Assembly (NCBI GenBank): GCA_014898425.1
Contig: RCSZ01000013.1
Location: forward strand, 1,667,501 to 1,731,500
Source of the DNA: Botryotinia globosa
Taxonomy: Eukaryota; Ascomycota; Leotiomycetes; Helotiales; Sclerotiniaceae
Direction: 5' to 3'
Length of the DNA stretch: 64,000 bases
Each line of letters starts with the position of its first letter. Position 1 is the first letter of the stretch. The position numbers and the translations under genes were made by a program. The notes beneath the pieces were generated by a model. The model saw nothing but the letters and a program-made list of their open reading frames with translations, was not told the origin of the DNA and made no database searches. Positions 12,917-25,758 of the stretch are shown here, one piece after another.

Positions 12917-13916
12917 GATGGTAGGCATAAATGTATCGGTCTTTGCGTTGGGATACTAGGTAAGTATTTATCTATGGGTATAAGTGATTACTACTTGATG
13001 TTCAAAGTACGATGGTTTAGATAGCTTGCTCTGTTTTACGGTATTGTATGTAAGATTTTATATTATTCGACAATATATGTATAGTAACAAAGATCATATA
13101 AGCAACAACGAATGAGATATTCCGGTTGAATGATCAGAGATCTATTACCACCTCTCAAACATCATTTATCAAGTTACTCTATCTAGGATACACAAAAAGA
13201 AGTATAAAACCCTCTACACCAAATCCCAAAATCTTGATAGGAAAACTATGTACCTACATACCTACCTATCTATGGTACCTCTGTAATGAAACTCTAACCC
13301 GCAACCCAACATCTCACCTCAGTACAGTGACGACATTGTACGTTTTTCGAATTGCGTTTCAACGGCGGTGCAGCGCGCACCAACTTTTCACGTTTTCCCT
13401 CAAGGCGGACGGGTTGAAGGATATCGAATGGAGGATGGATGGACTAGGTAGGTATGGTGGTATGTAAGTATCTGTTCTCTGTTTGGTTTGGGATGATCGA
13501 TTTCGTTTTGTTTCGTGGTGGTGGGTGTATGTATTATTATAACGGCCACAATCTTTCAGGAGGGAGAGAGTAAGAGAGTTTATTGATCTTCTACTGATCA
13601 GTCAATGTCGAAATCTCACGGTGACGAGATGCATGGAGATACTACCTCATGTATCGTATGTGCATCTTGGACTAGGTACTCTACTTCCTGTGGCTGGCTT
13701 TGAGATGTCGATATCAAATGTCGTGACGGGAATGATCTTACTAGACTAGTATAGCAATGAGTGTCGAACTTTCGATCATATATCAGAATTGGGATTGTTG
13801 TAGCTACCTAATAACTCGACTGTAGAATACAGTCTTATCTCCGATTGGGTGAGAATCTGGAAATCTGGATCAGAGATGTACTCTGTATGTACAGTATTCC
13901 TTCATTTTTCATTTGT

Positions 13917-14078
13917 TCATGCATGCATGCATACATACATACATGTATTACCGGTACAAAATCAAGATCAATGGTTGTGTGATGGAATTGACTTTTTATT
14001 CAGAGGGGAAGGGATATGATATGATATGGTATGGTATGGTATGGTTTGATGTCGTCGTCGATGTCGTCGTCGATATCG
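13917..14078. repeat. Cluster of microsatellites: CATG/CATA, GTATG and GTC units
   Basis: Three different short tandem repeats lie close together: CATG then CATA units at about 13918-13945, ATATG/GTATG units at about 14013-14046, and GTC/GATGTC units at about 14051-14078. Confidence 0.75.
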
Positions 14079-14352
14079 CCACCACAATCACAGATACCAA
14101 AGGATTGTATCGTCATATCGATGTGAAATAAGCATCCGTCACCATATGTTTAGTTTATTCCAATCAGGTTGTAGATTTTGAAACGGAGTCTCATGACAGG
14201 GGAAACATCATTCATCACTTCTGTATCCGAGGTCGCCTGTATGTACTCCGTACGAAGGATGTATAGACTCTAGATCATCAAATATAGACAAAGCTTGCTT
14301 GCATAAACCACAAGATGATCTATTCGTAGAATGAGAGAATGACTGTGCGTTT

Positions 14353-14458
14353 GTGATGTGATGTGATTGATGTGATGTGATGTGATGTGATGTATGTGAT
14401 GTATGTTTACGAAGTATATAGGAAGTATGTAGGAAGTATGTAGGAAGTATGTAGGTAG
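14353..14458. repeat. (GATGT)n and (AGGAAGTATGT)n tandem repeats
   Basis: GATGT units run from about 14353 to 14406, followed by three to four copies of the 11-bp unit AGGAAGTATGT at about 14420-14458, then a GTAGGAGCTAGGAGCTAG stretch. Confidence 0.75.
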
Positions 14459-16939
14459 GAGCTAGGAGCTAGGTATGTTATTCATAGGAGAAGAGAAAAG
14501 AGACGTCAAAATTGATCGTCTCAATAAATTCCATCATAAATCAAGTACAAAAACAATCAGGATAATTAAGAGTATCAAATAAATCCTTAGATAATCTTTC
14601 ATTATGATACTATCCTAACTTTTAACTTCTCTGAACAGAAATGAAACAATTGGATTATTAAAGTCCTTCGCCAGTGATCAATTTTGGTCTGTTTTTTTCT
14701 CCTACGAATACCTCCTACCTAGCTGGGTATCCTTGGATCCCGTACAACCGACCTTTGAAGGTTTGAAGCTTTGGGCGACCGAGAGAGCAAGCATCGCTCT
14801 TCTTGGGTGTGTGGACATGAGAACTTAAAAGGGAATTTTGGATTGGGTGGGTAGAATTCCTCATCTGGATGATTGGTTTGAAGAACACAATACAGAGATA
14901 TCGTCCAACGCGTACAGTACTTCAAAATACCTCTCCCGCCTCCTCCCATTACCAAAACCATCGGGCTCACCCCTTCCTCCCGCATACCTTTCCGTGAAGA
15001 AATTGACCGGGCAGCGTTCCGTCCAAGTACCAAGTCGTCGTACCAATCTGCAATAAGAGACCAGGATTTGTCTTACTGCAGCCTCCACGCATTCATGCCT
15101 TTTAATGAATGCCTCTTCATCCATTTTCCCGTCGCTTAATGCGCAATTTTCCTGCCCTGGGACCGCCTGAAATATCAAGTGCAAGAACAACGCAGACGTT
15201 CGTCACGTGGATGGCGCTTTTCCAAGACTTTGGGCAGGCGATGAATATGCATCGAAGTATCGATTGCGTCGCTTGTCCTTCACGCACCCTTTCTGCAAAG
15301 TGTGCAGGCAGTGTGATTAATGTACCAATTGTAGTGGATCTGATGATCGATGTGTGTCTGGTTCTCTGGAGAGAAGCCAAATGCGTCTCTTATGCCGGTA
15401 TATTGTTATCCGGTGAGCCACGTTGGCTAAGAGGTCACTACGGAGTATTTTATGATTGCTATTATTCTCTTCGCACGAGTTCGTGTCTTGGTATCTGCTC
15501 AATGCACAGGTACCTGGTGCCTTTTCTGTAATGAATCTCGGTTCCAAATAAATTCGCGTTGGGAATTTGTGAAATGGCCGGGCCCAGCTAGCTATGGCTA
15601 CAGAGGGATGAAAAGAAGATTCATGTGCGCCGTTCGAAAACCTGGTGAACCCTTGTCTCGAGTTTATCAGAGCGGGCTTGCTGGCTTGCTTGTTTTCTTG
15701 CGCTTGTTTATTTGGCTTGCGGGAGCAAGGAAGAGCTCCACTATACATAGGTAATACTCCACCGTTTGTTCGCACGCTTATCGTTATCGTGCAACGCTCT
15801 TTCTCGTGTCTGAAATCCGGACAGGGTCAAGTCGGAAAGCAATTTCAGCTCCTCGACTCGATCCTCCGTTCCCGAGGATCCCGCGCAAGGACTCCTTGAC
15901 AAAAAGCCGTTTACGGCATGTCATATATCATATCTTATCACATGATTAGACAGCCATGCGTCTTCGGTACCTTCTTCCCTTTCTTTGCGTAACCAGTCTA
16001 CTTTTCTCTCGCGTCTTGCTTCATCTTGCTTGCTTGCTTTATCTGGGATCGGGTTTTCATCGTGGGACTAAATTCGGGATGAGAACTTGCTGCGGCGTTG
16101 TGTTCTCTGTTGTTTCTTGGCTATATTTATATTTACATAGAGAGCGTGCTGTGTTGCGAATTTTCGATCGGTCGAAGATCTTGGCTTCGGGTGTCGTTCC
16201 CGATTCTTGGTGCGACGCATGGGATACTAGAACTAGGATTCAGGTACTCGGTACCGTGCGGTGCGGTGGTGGAAACTCGATCGGTGTCTGCTATCTGGCA
16301 TGTGAGCGATGGGTAGGGATGTGCGGATGGACAATATGTATGTAGATGAGACTAGATGGGACGGTAATGCAGCACGTATCAAGATGGGATCGTGGTAGGA
16401 ATGGGGAATGGGATAGGTCACGTTACACGGCTTTCTGGGAGGGTAATGGGAGGTTGGAGGTGGGAGCAGTTCACGGTGGCTGGATCGGAAGGGAGTATGG
16501 GAAAGAGCGGGAATTTTGGGACAGGATTCGGGTGTTGGTGGGTGAAGATAGGGTATGAACGCTGTGTGGTCGGATAAGGGGTCAGAGTAGAAAGGTTTAC
16601 ATCCCGAGTGGGCTGGGAAGCTGGGAGATTGGTAGTCACCATGCCTTATGTTTTCATTTAGGGAAGCTCGGGGAAGGTATCGGAGTTTACTCAAAGAGCG
16701 CTGAAAATACTTCCAAAGTTGGATACACAGATGAACTAGATGCATAGTAAGAAAGCACAAAGAGGGAAAGAACAAGATGATCCATCAGGATAATCGAGCG
16801 GTGAAAACTTTTTGAGTGTGGATCTGGATATGGCTGGAGATTGGATACTTGGCTGATAGATCCAGAATACCTAGGTGGAATTCCGCATTCTTCATCATGA
16901 TCTGGGTCTCTTGGATTTTGAAAACGAGACACGCTGGGT

Positions 16940-17330
16940 TGTGGTTTGGTGTGGTGTGGTGTGGTGTCGTGAACTGAGATGGCGTAGTGATTCCCATCAT
17001 GGGGTAATGGTAATATTATATGGATTCTCTCCATAAAGACCATCCCTCTATATTAGACACTTCTATGTCGTCTTTTCGTCTATCGTATAATGTGAAAGGG
17101 AGATCGGAATGTGAATTCATGGTGAGAGAGTGGGAGGATGAGAGAGTGGGAGAGTGGGAGGGTATAGGATAGGTATGCGTGGTTTACTATTGTTGAATTC
17201 TGTAGAGGTTGATGCAGGGTGTTGCTATGCTCTACTTGGTTATTTTGGGGGGGAGGGGGGTTGCATGTGAGATCGCTAGGGAAGGGGGGAAGAGGGAGAA
17301 GGAGAAGCAGAAGGGGAGGGAGAGGGAGGC
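16940..17330. repeat. GGTGT repeats, GAGAGTGG repeats and purine tract
   Basis: The run contains GGTGT units at about 16940-16968, GAGAGTGG-like units at about 17121-17161, and a long G/A-rich tract at about 17249-17330. Confidence 0.7.
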
Positions 17331-18691
17331 TAATGTTAATATTGAGTCTAGATTTGGAGTCGAGTCTATATCAAATCAGACCAATCAATAGACTAGTATG
17401 GCTAAGGGATTCGAGTGTTAGATAGATGATGTCATGTATAGGTAATTAGGTCGCGAATTTGAGATTGAGAATCCGGAGGATATGAAAATCTTCATGCGGT
17501 GGTAGAGAATGTGAGGCTTAGGGACTGTTTTGATATTTTGTGAGCGGAGAGAGGGGAGAGGGGATGGGGGAGGGGTGGTAGTAATATATTGTGTTTTCTG
17601 TTTGTTTGTTTTTGTGTGTGTCAAGCAAGATTATAACTTTCTGGTTCATTGGAGATTATATACCATGATAGGAGCATCAAGGAATGAGATGACAGTGGGA
17701 GTGTGTTGATTGAAGGGGCTAGATATATCGTCACTATCATATCATTATTGAAATAGATCTGCATACTCCGGTAGCTAGTCTTGTTTGCAGTGATGAGTAG
17801 CTGATGGGGTTTATCTGGTTGGGAATTTATGTGAGGATGATATGCTCAAATTTTCAGGGATATTGCTCGGATTTCTAGAGTTTGATTCTTGGGATGCGTG
17901 GGCTGATGCTTGGTGTTTGGTGGTGGGTTTGTGTATGCATGGGGTTTGATTGATTGTTTGTTTTTGGGAATGAAGATTTTGTGATGGGTGTTGGTTTTCT
18001 TGCCGTGTTTGGGCATGGTTTACTTGGGGGTTTCTGCTGCAGATATTGTGGGAGTTTGGGGATTACTGTTCGGATTTCTCGTAGGGGGGTTTATGTTTTT
18101 TTTTTGCTTTCTTACTCTGGGAGTGAGCTGGTGAGTTGGATTGTGCAGTTGTTCTGTGAGATTTGTTGTGAGTTGATATGAGATTCGGTATGAATATTGT
18201 TTTGGATTATAGCGGAGACGGTTTGTGGGATAGATGGATGTTTGATGGCCGTATCTTCTGGGTATCAGATGTAGGGAGAATGCAAAGTTGGGGGATCTGG
18301 GTGGTTGGTGATTTGGATGGGGATGGTGGAGGTGTGTCTTGGATTCAATCTAATGCGTTGCTTGGACGTCTGTGGTTGGTATACATGAGCAGGAGCGACA
18401 TGATAGAATAGTGCTAGGATTTGAGATGGTTGGCCAAGGTGATTATGCGCAAGATGGCACTTTTGTAATTTGGTGGAGATGTACGGAAGGGTTCTACATG
18501 AAGATCGACTGAATATGAGAGCTCAATGCAAGAGAGACTGGGAAAGATGCTAGTCTTCCAGGAGTTTGAATATGCAATTTGTCTGGGAAGAATCGTGGTA
18601 GTGTGCAGATGAGTCCCTGATTTTCGAGACCCTGTATTGGGATGATTGGGAGTGTAAAATGTATAAGCGACTCGTTTAGGTAAATGGAAAA

Positions 18692-19051
18692 TACAGTAGA
18701 ACTTGGTTATACTGGAATGAAATATTTGATCAATCAAATCCAATATAGATAAGATTTCAATATAAAAAATAATAGTTTAAATATTTCCATTAAAATTTAT
18801 ATCCGATTTTTATTTCAAACCCTAATATTTTCAAAAGTTTATTATATAATTAAATTTATTAATATTAAAAAAACTTATTAAATTAAATTCATTATCAAAA
18901 TTTACATCAAATTCTTAAAAAATTAATTCGATATTCTAATTTTGTTTAAAAATCCAATATTATTATATAAAAAATAATCAAATCAGAAACTTTTTCTAGT
19001 ATATTTAAGATTCCGGTATATCCCAATCCGGTATAGCCAAATTCTACTGTA
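18692..19051. mobile_element. pogo/Tigger-type MITE
   Basis: The terminal inverted repeats are obvious. The left end reads CAGTAGAACTTGGTTATACT from 18694. The right end, reverse-complemented, reads CAGTAGAATTTGGCTATACC up to 19049. Both ends are flanked by TA (18692-18693 and 19050-19051), the target duplication of Tc1/mariner-pogo elements. The ~356-bp interior is very AT-rich and non-coding. CAGTAGAA is a typical opening for pogo/Tigger-like terminal repeats (family knowledge). It is a non-autonomous copy with RIP-like AT enrichment. Confidence 0.82.
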
Positions 19052-19913
19052 ACTCAAGTATTTGGGGGATTTGACGATGAGTGTAGGAAAGCGGATGAGG
19101 GAAGGGACTCGTACTGTGTTAGGAAAAGATGCTGTAGCTTATATATGTTTATACTTATTGCAGGAGACAGAAGATGATCCGAGGCAAGAACTTGCCCACG
19201 AGAAGAGGGTTAGAGTATGCTGAAAATGAGTTATAGTCTATACTACCCTGAGTTCGGCCCACTAAGGGGTTTGAGAGAACGATTGAGGAAGTAAGCGAAG
19301 AAGCTGCGTCTTCATCATGAGAAGAAATATCTGGAAAGTTGATATTAGAACCGAGGAGAGTTATGGAACTGGCTAGTTCCGTATCTAATTGTTCTTTTCC
19401 TTTTTTGATCATAAATGTAAAGTCATATAGAGTTATATTGAGAGATCTCTGTTCGATTGAATAGACCTAAGATTCATCACTCCTCGATTAAAGGATTGAC
19501 CAATGTCATTGTCCGTTTCACAATGTATATACACATTCTCAGGTGTATATATATCTTTAGCTCTCGGAAGGGAAATCTAATTCGCAAATTCAATACTTTC
19601 ATCTCCACGAAATAAAAGCAAATTGATTTCTTGGATAGAATGCTAGAACGTGATCCGAGATGATGGAGGGGTACCACATGATAATTATGTAAGCTCTCGC
19701 ATACTCGTCATTGTTAATGCCTGACTTTCTGCCTTGTAATCATTAGAGCTCTTTCAAGAAAAAGTTCAGTCGCATCAACCTCGAAAGTATTTCTGTCCAT
19801 CAGTTTTGAAGGCTCGCAATCACACCCACCACCAATTCTTCTGATCCGACATTCTTTCATCCGCATATACTGACACTACTTCATCCTCTCAGTGTTATCA
19901 TATTATAGAAAAA
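19052..19913. promoter_or_regulatory. Upstream region of TOM40
   Basis: No supported gene lies here; the minus-strand ORFs of 66 and 85 codons have no recognisable features. The last 200 bp contain pyrimidine-rich stretches (CACCCACCACC, TTCATCCTCTC) typical of fungal core promoters and leaders before the TOM40 start codon. Confidence 0.4.
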
Positions 19914-21128
19914 ATGTCGTCTTTTGCGCTGGAGAAGGAATCGCCTTTGGGCTTCCTTTACAATAATGCTGCCGCCGGTGCTTTGTCAAATGCATACAAT
20001 ACTTTCCAAGAGAAGAGGGAAGCGCTGGGCCTCTCAAACCCTGGAACAGTTGAGAACATTGCTAGAGAGGTTCAACGCGATGTATTTCTCAACAACTACA
20101 CATTTTCTGGTCTGAGAGCAGATCTCACCAAGCCTTTCAGCATGGCACCTTTATTCCAAGTCTCCCACGCATTTTCTATGGGATCTCAAGGCTTACCCCC
20201 ATACACATTTGGAGCGTTGTTCGGCACAAGCAAGGTCAGTAATGGAATGATGGAGATGTTCTCATCAATCTATACGAGGCTCCCACTATAAATTATGGGA
20301 AAGAAGTTGACAATGCGATTGACAGATCTTTATGCAAGGAAACATGGACAATGAAGGGCAACTTACCACTAGATTCAATTACAGATGGACTCCAGCTTTC
20401 GTTACCAAGACACAACTTCAAGTCGCCCCCGGTCAAGCTATGATGCAATTAGACAACGAGTATACCGGACAAGATTTCACAGCTTCAATCAAATCTCTCA
20501 ACCCCTCGATACTTGACGGAGGATTCACCGGTATTTTCATTGGTCAATATTTACAAGCCGTTACACCAAACCTTGCTTTGGGTTTGGAGGCTGTCTGGCA
20601 ACGAGCAGCAATGAACCAAGGACCCGAAACTGCGGTATCGTATTGTGCTAAATACAAGGGTAGCGATTGGATTGCTAGTGCTCAATTACAAGCGCAAGGA
20701 GCTGTAAACACATCGTTTTGGAGAAGATTGACAGATAAGGTCGAAGCTGGTGTGGATCTCAACTTGCAATTCGCGGGGTTGTCTGGAGCTGGAATGATGG
20801 GAGGACCAATTAGAAAAGAGGGTGTCACAACTGTTGGTGCTAAGTATGACTTCAGAATGTCTACTTTCAGAGCTCAAGTTGATTCAACTGGAAAGTTGAG
20901 CTGCTTATTAGAGAAGAGAGTGGCACCACCTGTGCAGCTTACTTTTGCAGCTGAGATGGATCATTTCAAGGTATTTTGTCCCGCACTCGAGACTTATTAA
21001 ATTCTTACTAATAAATTCCATAGCAAGCAGCAAAGATTGGAGTAGCAGTTTCCATCGAATCTGGTGATGAAGCGGTCGAAGAACAAGCAATGGCAGTCGG
21101 AGGTGCCCCACCTCAAATCCCATTCTAA
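19914..21128 (+). CDS. TOM40: Mitochondrial outer-membrane import channel Tom40
   Basis: Three exons, 19914-20234, 20326-20970 and 21024-21128, give a 356-residue protein, close to the usual length of fungal Tom40. Tom40 is the beta-barrel pore of the TOM complex, through which nearly all nuclear-encoded mitochondrial proteins enter. Recognisable stretches are the N-terminal [19 protein letters not shown] segment that precedes the barrel, the [20 protein letters not shown] strand region, [12 protein letters not shown] just after intron 1, and the C-terminal part ending PPQIPF. Intron 1 has donor GTCAGT and acceptor ACAG, in phase 0. Intron 2 has donor GTATTT, a TACTAAT branch-like site and acceptor ATAG, in phase 0. 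The start codon is the first ATG after a closed frame and the context AAAAATGTC is good. Confidence 0.95.
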
Positions 21129-22837
21129 ACATATGGGGTTCGACACAATGCTTCCCAAAGCACATCCTCCACTCCCAAAATTAATCGAATTTTAATGCCA
21201 TAACATAAAACCCTTTACGAACAAGAACATGTATACCGACTAGCCACCTACCTTATCTACTTAACGGACTCATTTCTGCTATGCCAGACCTTCATGAAAT
21301 GCTCCTTCATTTCCTTTCGAGATGTTTTACTACAACCTTGAACCTCGTTTTGTTCTACCGCTGGAAGAAGAGGTACACTTCTGCTTGCATGTCCGAACCA
21401 AAAGATGATAATCCAACCTTTTCATTTTCTTCTACCATACCATAGACTTTCTTTATCCCTCATGTTCTCGGGACCCTGCGTTGTTGGAGCAGCATATCTG
21501 GAATTTGGTTTGGAATGGAAAGCATTGCGAGTGCTTTTGTTTAAGATAGCGGATAGTTTGATGCGAAACTTGGTCATGGATGATGCATGAGATATCACGA
21601 GGGAGATGTCATATGAGGATGAGTACTTGTGTATTATAGTGATTCGATTTTGCAGCGACGACGATGGGAGGGAGGCATGATAGTATTTGTCACTGTAGAT
21701 ACCTAGCTGTGTATAAAAGACGGGATATGATTGAATGTCCATGAAAACAAAGTTCTCACAGTATAATCGATCTAATTAAAGTGAATTGCAGCTGAAATAT
21801 GAATAAGTTGTTGTTGATGAGGCATCAATTCTGAATCCAGGCACGAATAAATTTATCCCGCTTCAACCCGTGCACCCGAAGTGAATTTTCTCGAAAACCT
21901 TTCTTTCATGATTGGTCAAGTGAATGCATCGATTGACTAATCTTTGATCTACCACTTATCACTTATCTTGATAATCTTAGCTGAAGCTAAAGCAAGGACA
22001 ATCACGAACCGCACTTTCGTCCTCCAACCTTCGAAAACTCATACGACCACAGACATTTGGTATTGATAGATTTCGTGCTTCCCATCAAAGCATACGGCGG
22101 GCGGTTGAAAAGAGTTCATTGCACAAGATTACCGACCGATATCTGAAACTACCAAGCGCCGAGAAGTTTTGAAAGGAAGTCCGGGTATATATCCACGAGA
22201 GCAACTGGTGGAGTAACTAGAGGCTGCGTGAGACAAATATTGAACAAAGCTTTGCCTCGATACTTTTAACCAGAGCGAATCCACTATTAACGCGTGTACG
22301 GCTCATTGCACTTGCTCGTCTCTTTTCTTCCAGGAACACGAGCATTTAAAAGGTGCTTTGTACTCGGAAAGATATTCTCGAAATTACACGATATACGGGA
22401 TTTAATCTTGAAGTCACGAGATTACCACAGGAAAGAAAAGACTGGCCAGGAGCAAAGGAAGCAAGACTTAAGTGCCACTCTGAAGCTACTGTGCATTCAC
22501 TTCATCTGTCCAATTCCTGAATATTTGAAGTTTTTGGTTCAAGACCAACCATAACAGATTTAGATTGCAGAGTTGCTTTTCGAGAACTACTTTTTTGGAG
22601 AATCTAGAAAGATGGATACTTTGTTGTGAGTGGTTATAATTTTTCTGGTTATTCATTTTTACCCCCTCGTTTAACATTCAGGGAGTCTTGAGATGATTTT
22701 GTTGCACCATTCTTCTTTCCTTATTCTCTCTTTCAACTTTGGGCTTGCCTTTCACGGTAGTTGGAAGTTACAACGGCCTCCTTTTCTCAATCACAGCCAC
22801 CACCACTATTTTATTTCAACGCTCTATTAGCACTATC
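21129..22837. other. Intergenic region between TOM40 and the PFK-2 gene
   Basis: I see no supported gene. ORFs at 21405-21590, 21422-21742 and 22294-22554 overlap in opposite frames and lack recognisable domains. The last several hundred bases are probably the promoter and leader of the PFK-2 gene. Confidence 0.4.
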
Positions 22838-24991
22838 ATGGCTAGACTCGAGCTCACCAACAACTTGTTTACTGAGACTGACCATGAGCCTAGAACTGCG
22901 GAAATCGCGGCCAATTCTCCTCGCTTTCGTCGAAGATCTTCAACTTTCATCGATGGAGTTCATGATTTGCCAGATGAGAAGGCCACTATGGCACCGGCTC
23001 AATTGTATTCAACTGAGTCAGGTAGACTTTTCCATTCTGGAAGAATCGCTATCGTCCTAGTTGGTCTTCCTGCGCGTGGAAAAACGTGAGTCATTCCTCC
23101 AGATGAAGTTTTAGATGCAGTTTCACTGATTGATTACTCTTGCGCAGACATATCTCTGTCTCTCTTTCGCGTTATTTACAATGGTAAGTTTTTATCTAAA
23201 TCTGAATATCTCTTCTCTACTAATTCTGTCCAGGTTGGGTGTTAAGACAAGAATCTTCCATCTAGGAGATTATCGTCGTGCTACAATGGGCCCAGGTCAG
23301 GATGTCCCTGATGATTATTTCTTTATCAATGCATCTGCTGCTTCAGTTATGCTTAGACAAAAGATTCTCAAGAAATGTCGTGAAGATATTTATGCCTGGC
23401 TCAATCATGAAAATGGTCAAGTTGCTATCTATGATGCTGTCAACCCACTTTCCGGTGGTCGCAGATCTCTTGCAAAAGAGTTTGCTAAGCATGATGTTCA
23501 GGTATGTCTTACAACAACAATCTCATCCTCAATGTTCAGAGGCTAATTATCATTTCAGACGTTGTTCCTTGAATCATATGTTACGGATGAGAAGATACTT
23601 CAGGAGAATGCTCGAAGTGTCAAAATATCATCTCCAGATGTAAAGCTCCCTTCAGAGTGTTGGAAGTACCAGGATGATGCTAAGATACCACAATCGCAGT
23701 TTGTTGGCATGGATCCTGAGGATGCTGCCAAACTTTATCTCAAGAGGATTGACATGAAGATTCCTCATTTCGAAACTATGACTGAACCTGACCTTAACTA
23801 TGTTAAGATGATCAACGCTGGTGAGCGCATTGATTATAATAACGTCAGCTTTGGCTATCTTTCCCATCGGATCGTCTTCTACCTCATGAATCTCCATATC
23901 AAATCCCGTCAAACATTTTTCGCTCGTGCAGGTACATCTAGTCTGGATGATTCCTACAAAGCCGATGCATCACTCTCTGATGAAGGTCGAGAATACGCTA
24001 AGAAAATGTCTGATGCATTACTCAAACATCGTGAAGAAGAGAGAGCAGCATCTATTGCAGCAGGTGGTTCTGATGCACCGCTTAAACCACTGACAGTTTG
24101 GTCTTCGACTAGAAAGAGAACGGTAGAGACCGCAGAGTATCTTAAAGGAAAGGGATTCAGAGTTAGACAGAGAAGTCAAATGAGTCAGTTGAATCCGGGA
24201 ATTTGCGAGAAGTTGAGTGAGAAGGCGATGAAGAGACTGTATCCCGATGAGGTCAGGATGCATGAATTGGATCCTTACCATCATAGATACCCGCGTGCTG
24301 AGGTATGTTATTCTCCCGTTACCACATGTTCCTTTCTCTATGACTCGAACATTCCATCTCCAAATACTTCTGATCTTTCGCACCCTTTGGTAAGAAAAGA
24401 AGCTAACGAGAGCGATAGTCATACCATGACCTCGCAGTCCGCATGGAACCAATTATTCTCGAGCTCGAGAGAGAACATAATGATCTGCTTATTATTGCTC
24501 ACGAATCCGTTTTGAGGGTTCTTTATGGTTATCTTATGGCTTGTGATGCTATGAATATCCCTACACTCAAGTTCCCTAGAAATGAAATTATTGAGGTATG
24601 TATTCATCAATCTACCCATATTCCTCTCATCTCCGCCATTTACTTGCTCTTCTTACCCCCATCCTCTCTACCCTCTTCTCATAATTTGCAACAATACCTA
24701 CGTCGATTCCACGCACATACTAATCTTCGCAAATAGATCATTCCCGCCTCTTACCAAAATGAAGCAAAACGGATCCACATTGATGGACTCGCACCAGAAA
24801 TCATTCCGAGCTCCCCAGAAGATATTAGAATTCCTGTTCCACCATCTACTGCTCCTTCGGGCGTCCAAAGTCCCTTTTCAGGAATCGGAACGCCAGCTTT
24901 GGGAGGAAGTGGGGTGGCTACACCTGCTCGGGAGAAGATTGGAGGAGAAAAAGGGGAGGTGAAAGGAATTAATCCTCTGTCGCAGGACTAG
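22838..24991 (+). CDS. 6-phosphofructo-2-kinase with a degenerate fructose-2,6-bisphosphatase domain
   Basis: Six exons, 22838-23085, 23148-23183, 23234-23501, 23559-24302, 24419-24595 and 24737-24991, keep the frame throughout and give 575 residues. The kinase half makes fructose-2,6-bisphosphate, the allosteric activator of glycolysis and inhibitor of gluconeogenesis. It shows the P-loop GLPARGKT (residues 76-83), TRIFHLGDYRR, VAIYDAVN and SHRIVFYLMNLH. The C-terminal half has histidine-phosphatase features: SSTRKRTVETAEYL, GICEKLSE, DPYHHRYPRAESYHDLAVR and a retained His460 in IIAHESVLR. However, the catalytic RHG motif reads RAG (Ala308). By analogy with yeast Pfk26, which also lost this His, the protein is probably kinase-only. 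The tail (about 500-575) is low complexity. The first ATG in frame is at 22838; an upstream TTG at 22739 is not used. Confidence 0.93.
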
Positions 24992-25758
24992 GGAGGAGGA
25001 TGGAGAAAGAGAATGGGGTAAGAGAAAGTGGAAAGGGTCGGAGGTGGAAATTTGGGGGCATTGGGAAAGATGAAATGATGATTCGAGATGGGATGACATG
25101 AACATGAGACACCAGAGAAATGCGGGAAGTAACGCAAATTCCAGAAAACAACATGAATATAAATATAAAAAGAGTCTTTTTCTTTCTTTTTCACTCTTGT
25201 CCTAAATTTTGCCGTGTCAAGTTATGCTACTGAATAGGCATATGTATACATTGAATAGGCTGGGTAGTTACGCCTATATTCGCTGTTTAAGGACAATTGT
25301 GGTATTGATTCTCGGCAATTGAGAAAATGGGAAATTGCTCTCATGCCCTAATATAGGTCATAGCCGACAAAAGTTAAATACGTAAGGCTTAAGGCAGATG
25401 TTATGCCACACATTCTAGCTTATATCTATAGTTGGAGGCTAGTTTCTATAGCGAAGTAGATTCTGTAATATGGGTTCCGATTATTATCGGTTAGGATCAA
25501 TCTAGATATGACGAGAAGTCATGTTATATAATGATGATGATAGGAATGGAATCAATCATATTATTTCGGTATTGGGGATATCCATGGATCTTCTGAAATC
25601 ATAGCTTCGGATTACAAGAGACTAGTGTTTGACGAAAATTTATAGCTTCAAAATGAATTCGTATCATTGAAAAAAGCTCTACAACGAAATGACATTAAAA
25701 AGCGAAAAACCGAGTTCTAGCCTAGCGCGGATTGTGAACTTGCTTGGCCGTTAAGCTT
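24992..25758. other. 3' region after the PFK-2 gene
   Basis: No supported gene. The stretch holds the PFK-2 terminator region and AT-rich intergenic DNA up to a convergent minus-strand gene. Confidence 0.4.

Larger units (their letters stand above)
11867..18690. other. Gene-empty, microsatellite-rich region of normal composition
   Basis: Right of the LTR, base composition returns to normal. Overlapping ORFs of 60-180 codons occur in several frames and both strands, but none has a recognisable domain, a consistent chain of splice sites or a clear advantage over its shadow frames. The most GC-rich part, about 14720-16350, has opposing ORFs of 140 and 152 codons that exclude each other. Numerous short tandem repeats are spread through the region. 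The pattern could be a long untranslated leader, a promoter of a regulator gene or a non-coding transcript, but nothing here proves transcription. Confidence 0.5.

Noticed and set aside
14719..15899. Several ORFs of 84-152 codons on both strands in the GC-richer core
   Set aside because: They overlap and exclude one another, have no recognisable motif and no consistent splice chain. A non-coding or leader function is as likely.
16233..16775. 180-codon minus-strand ORF
   Set aside because: It is the longest ORF in the empty region but its composition (His/Pro/Ser) follows local G-rich plus-strand sequence, and no homology-like motif is seen.
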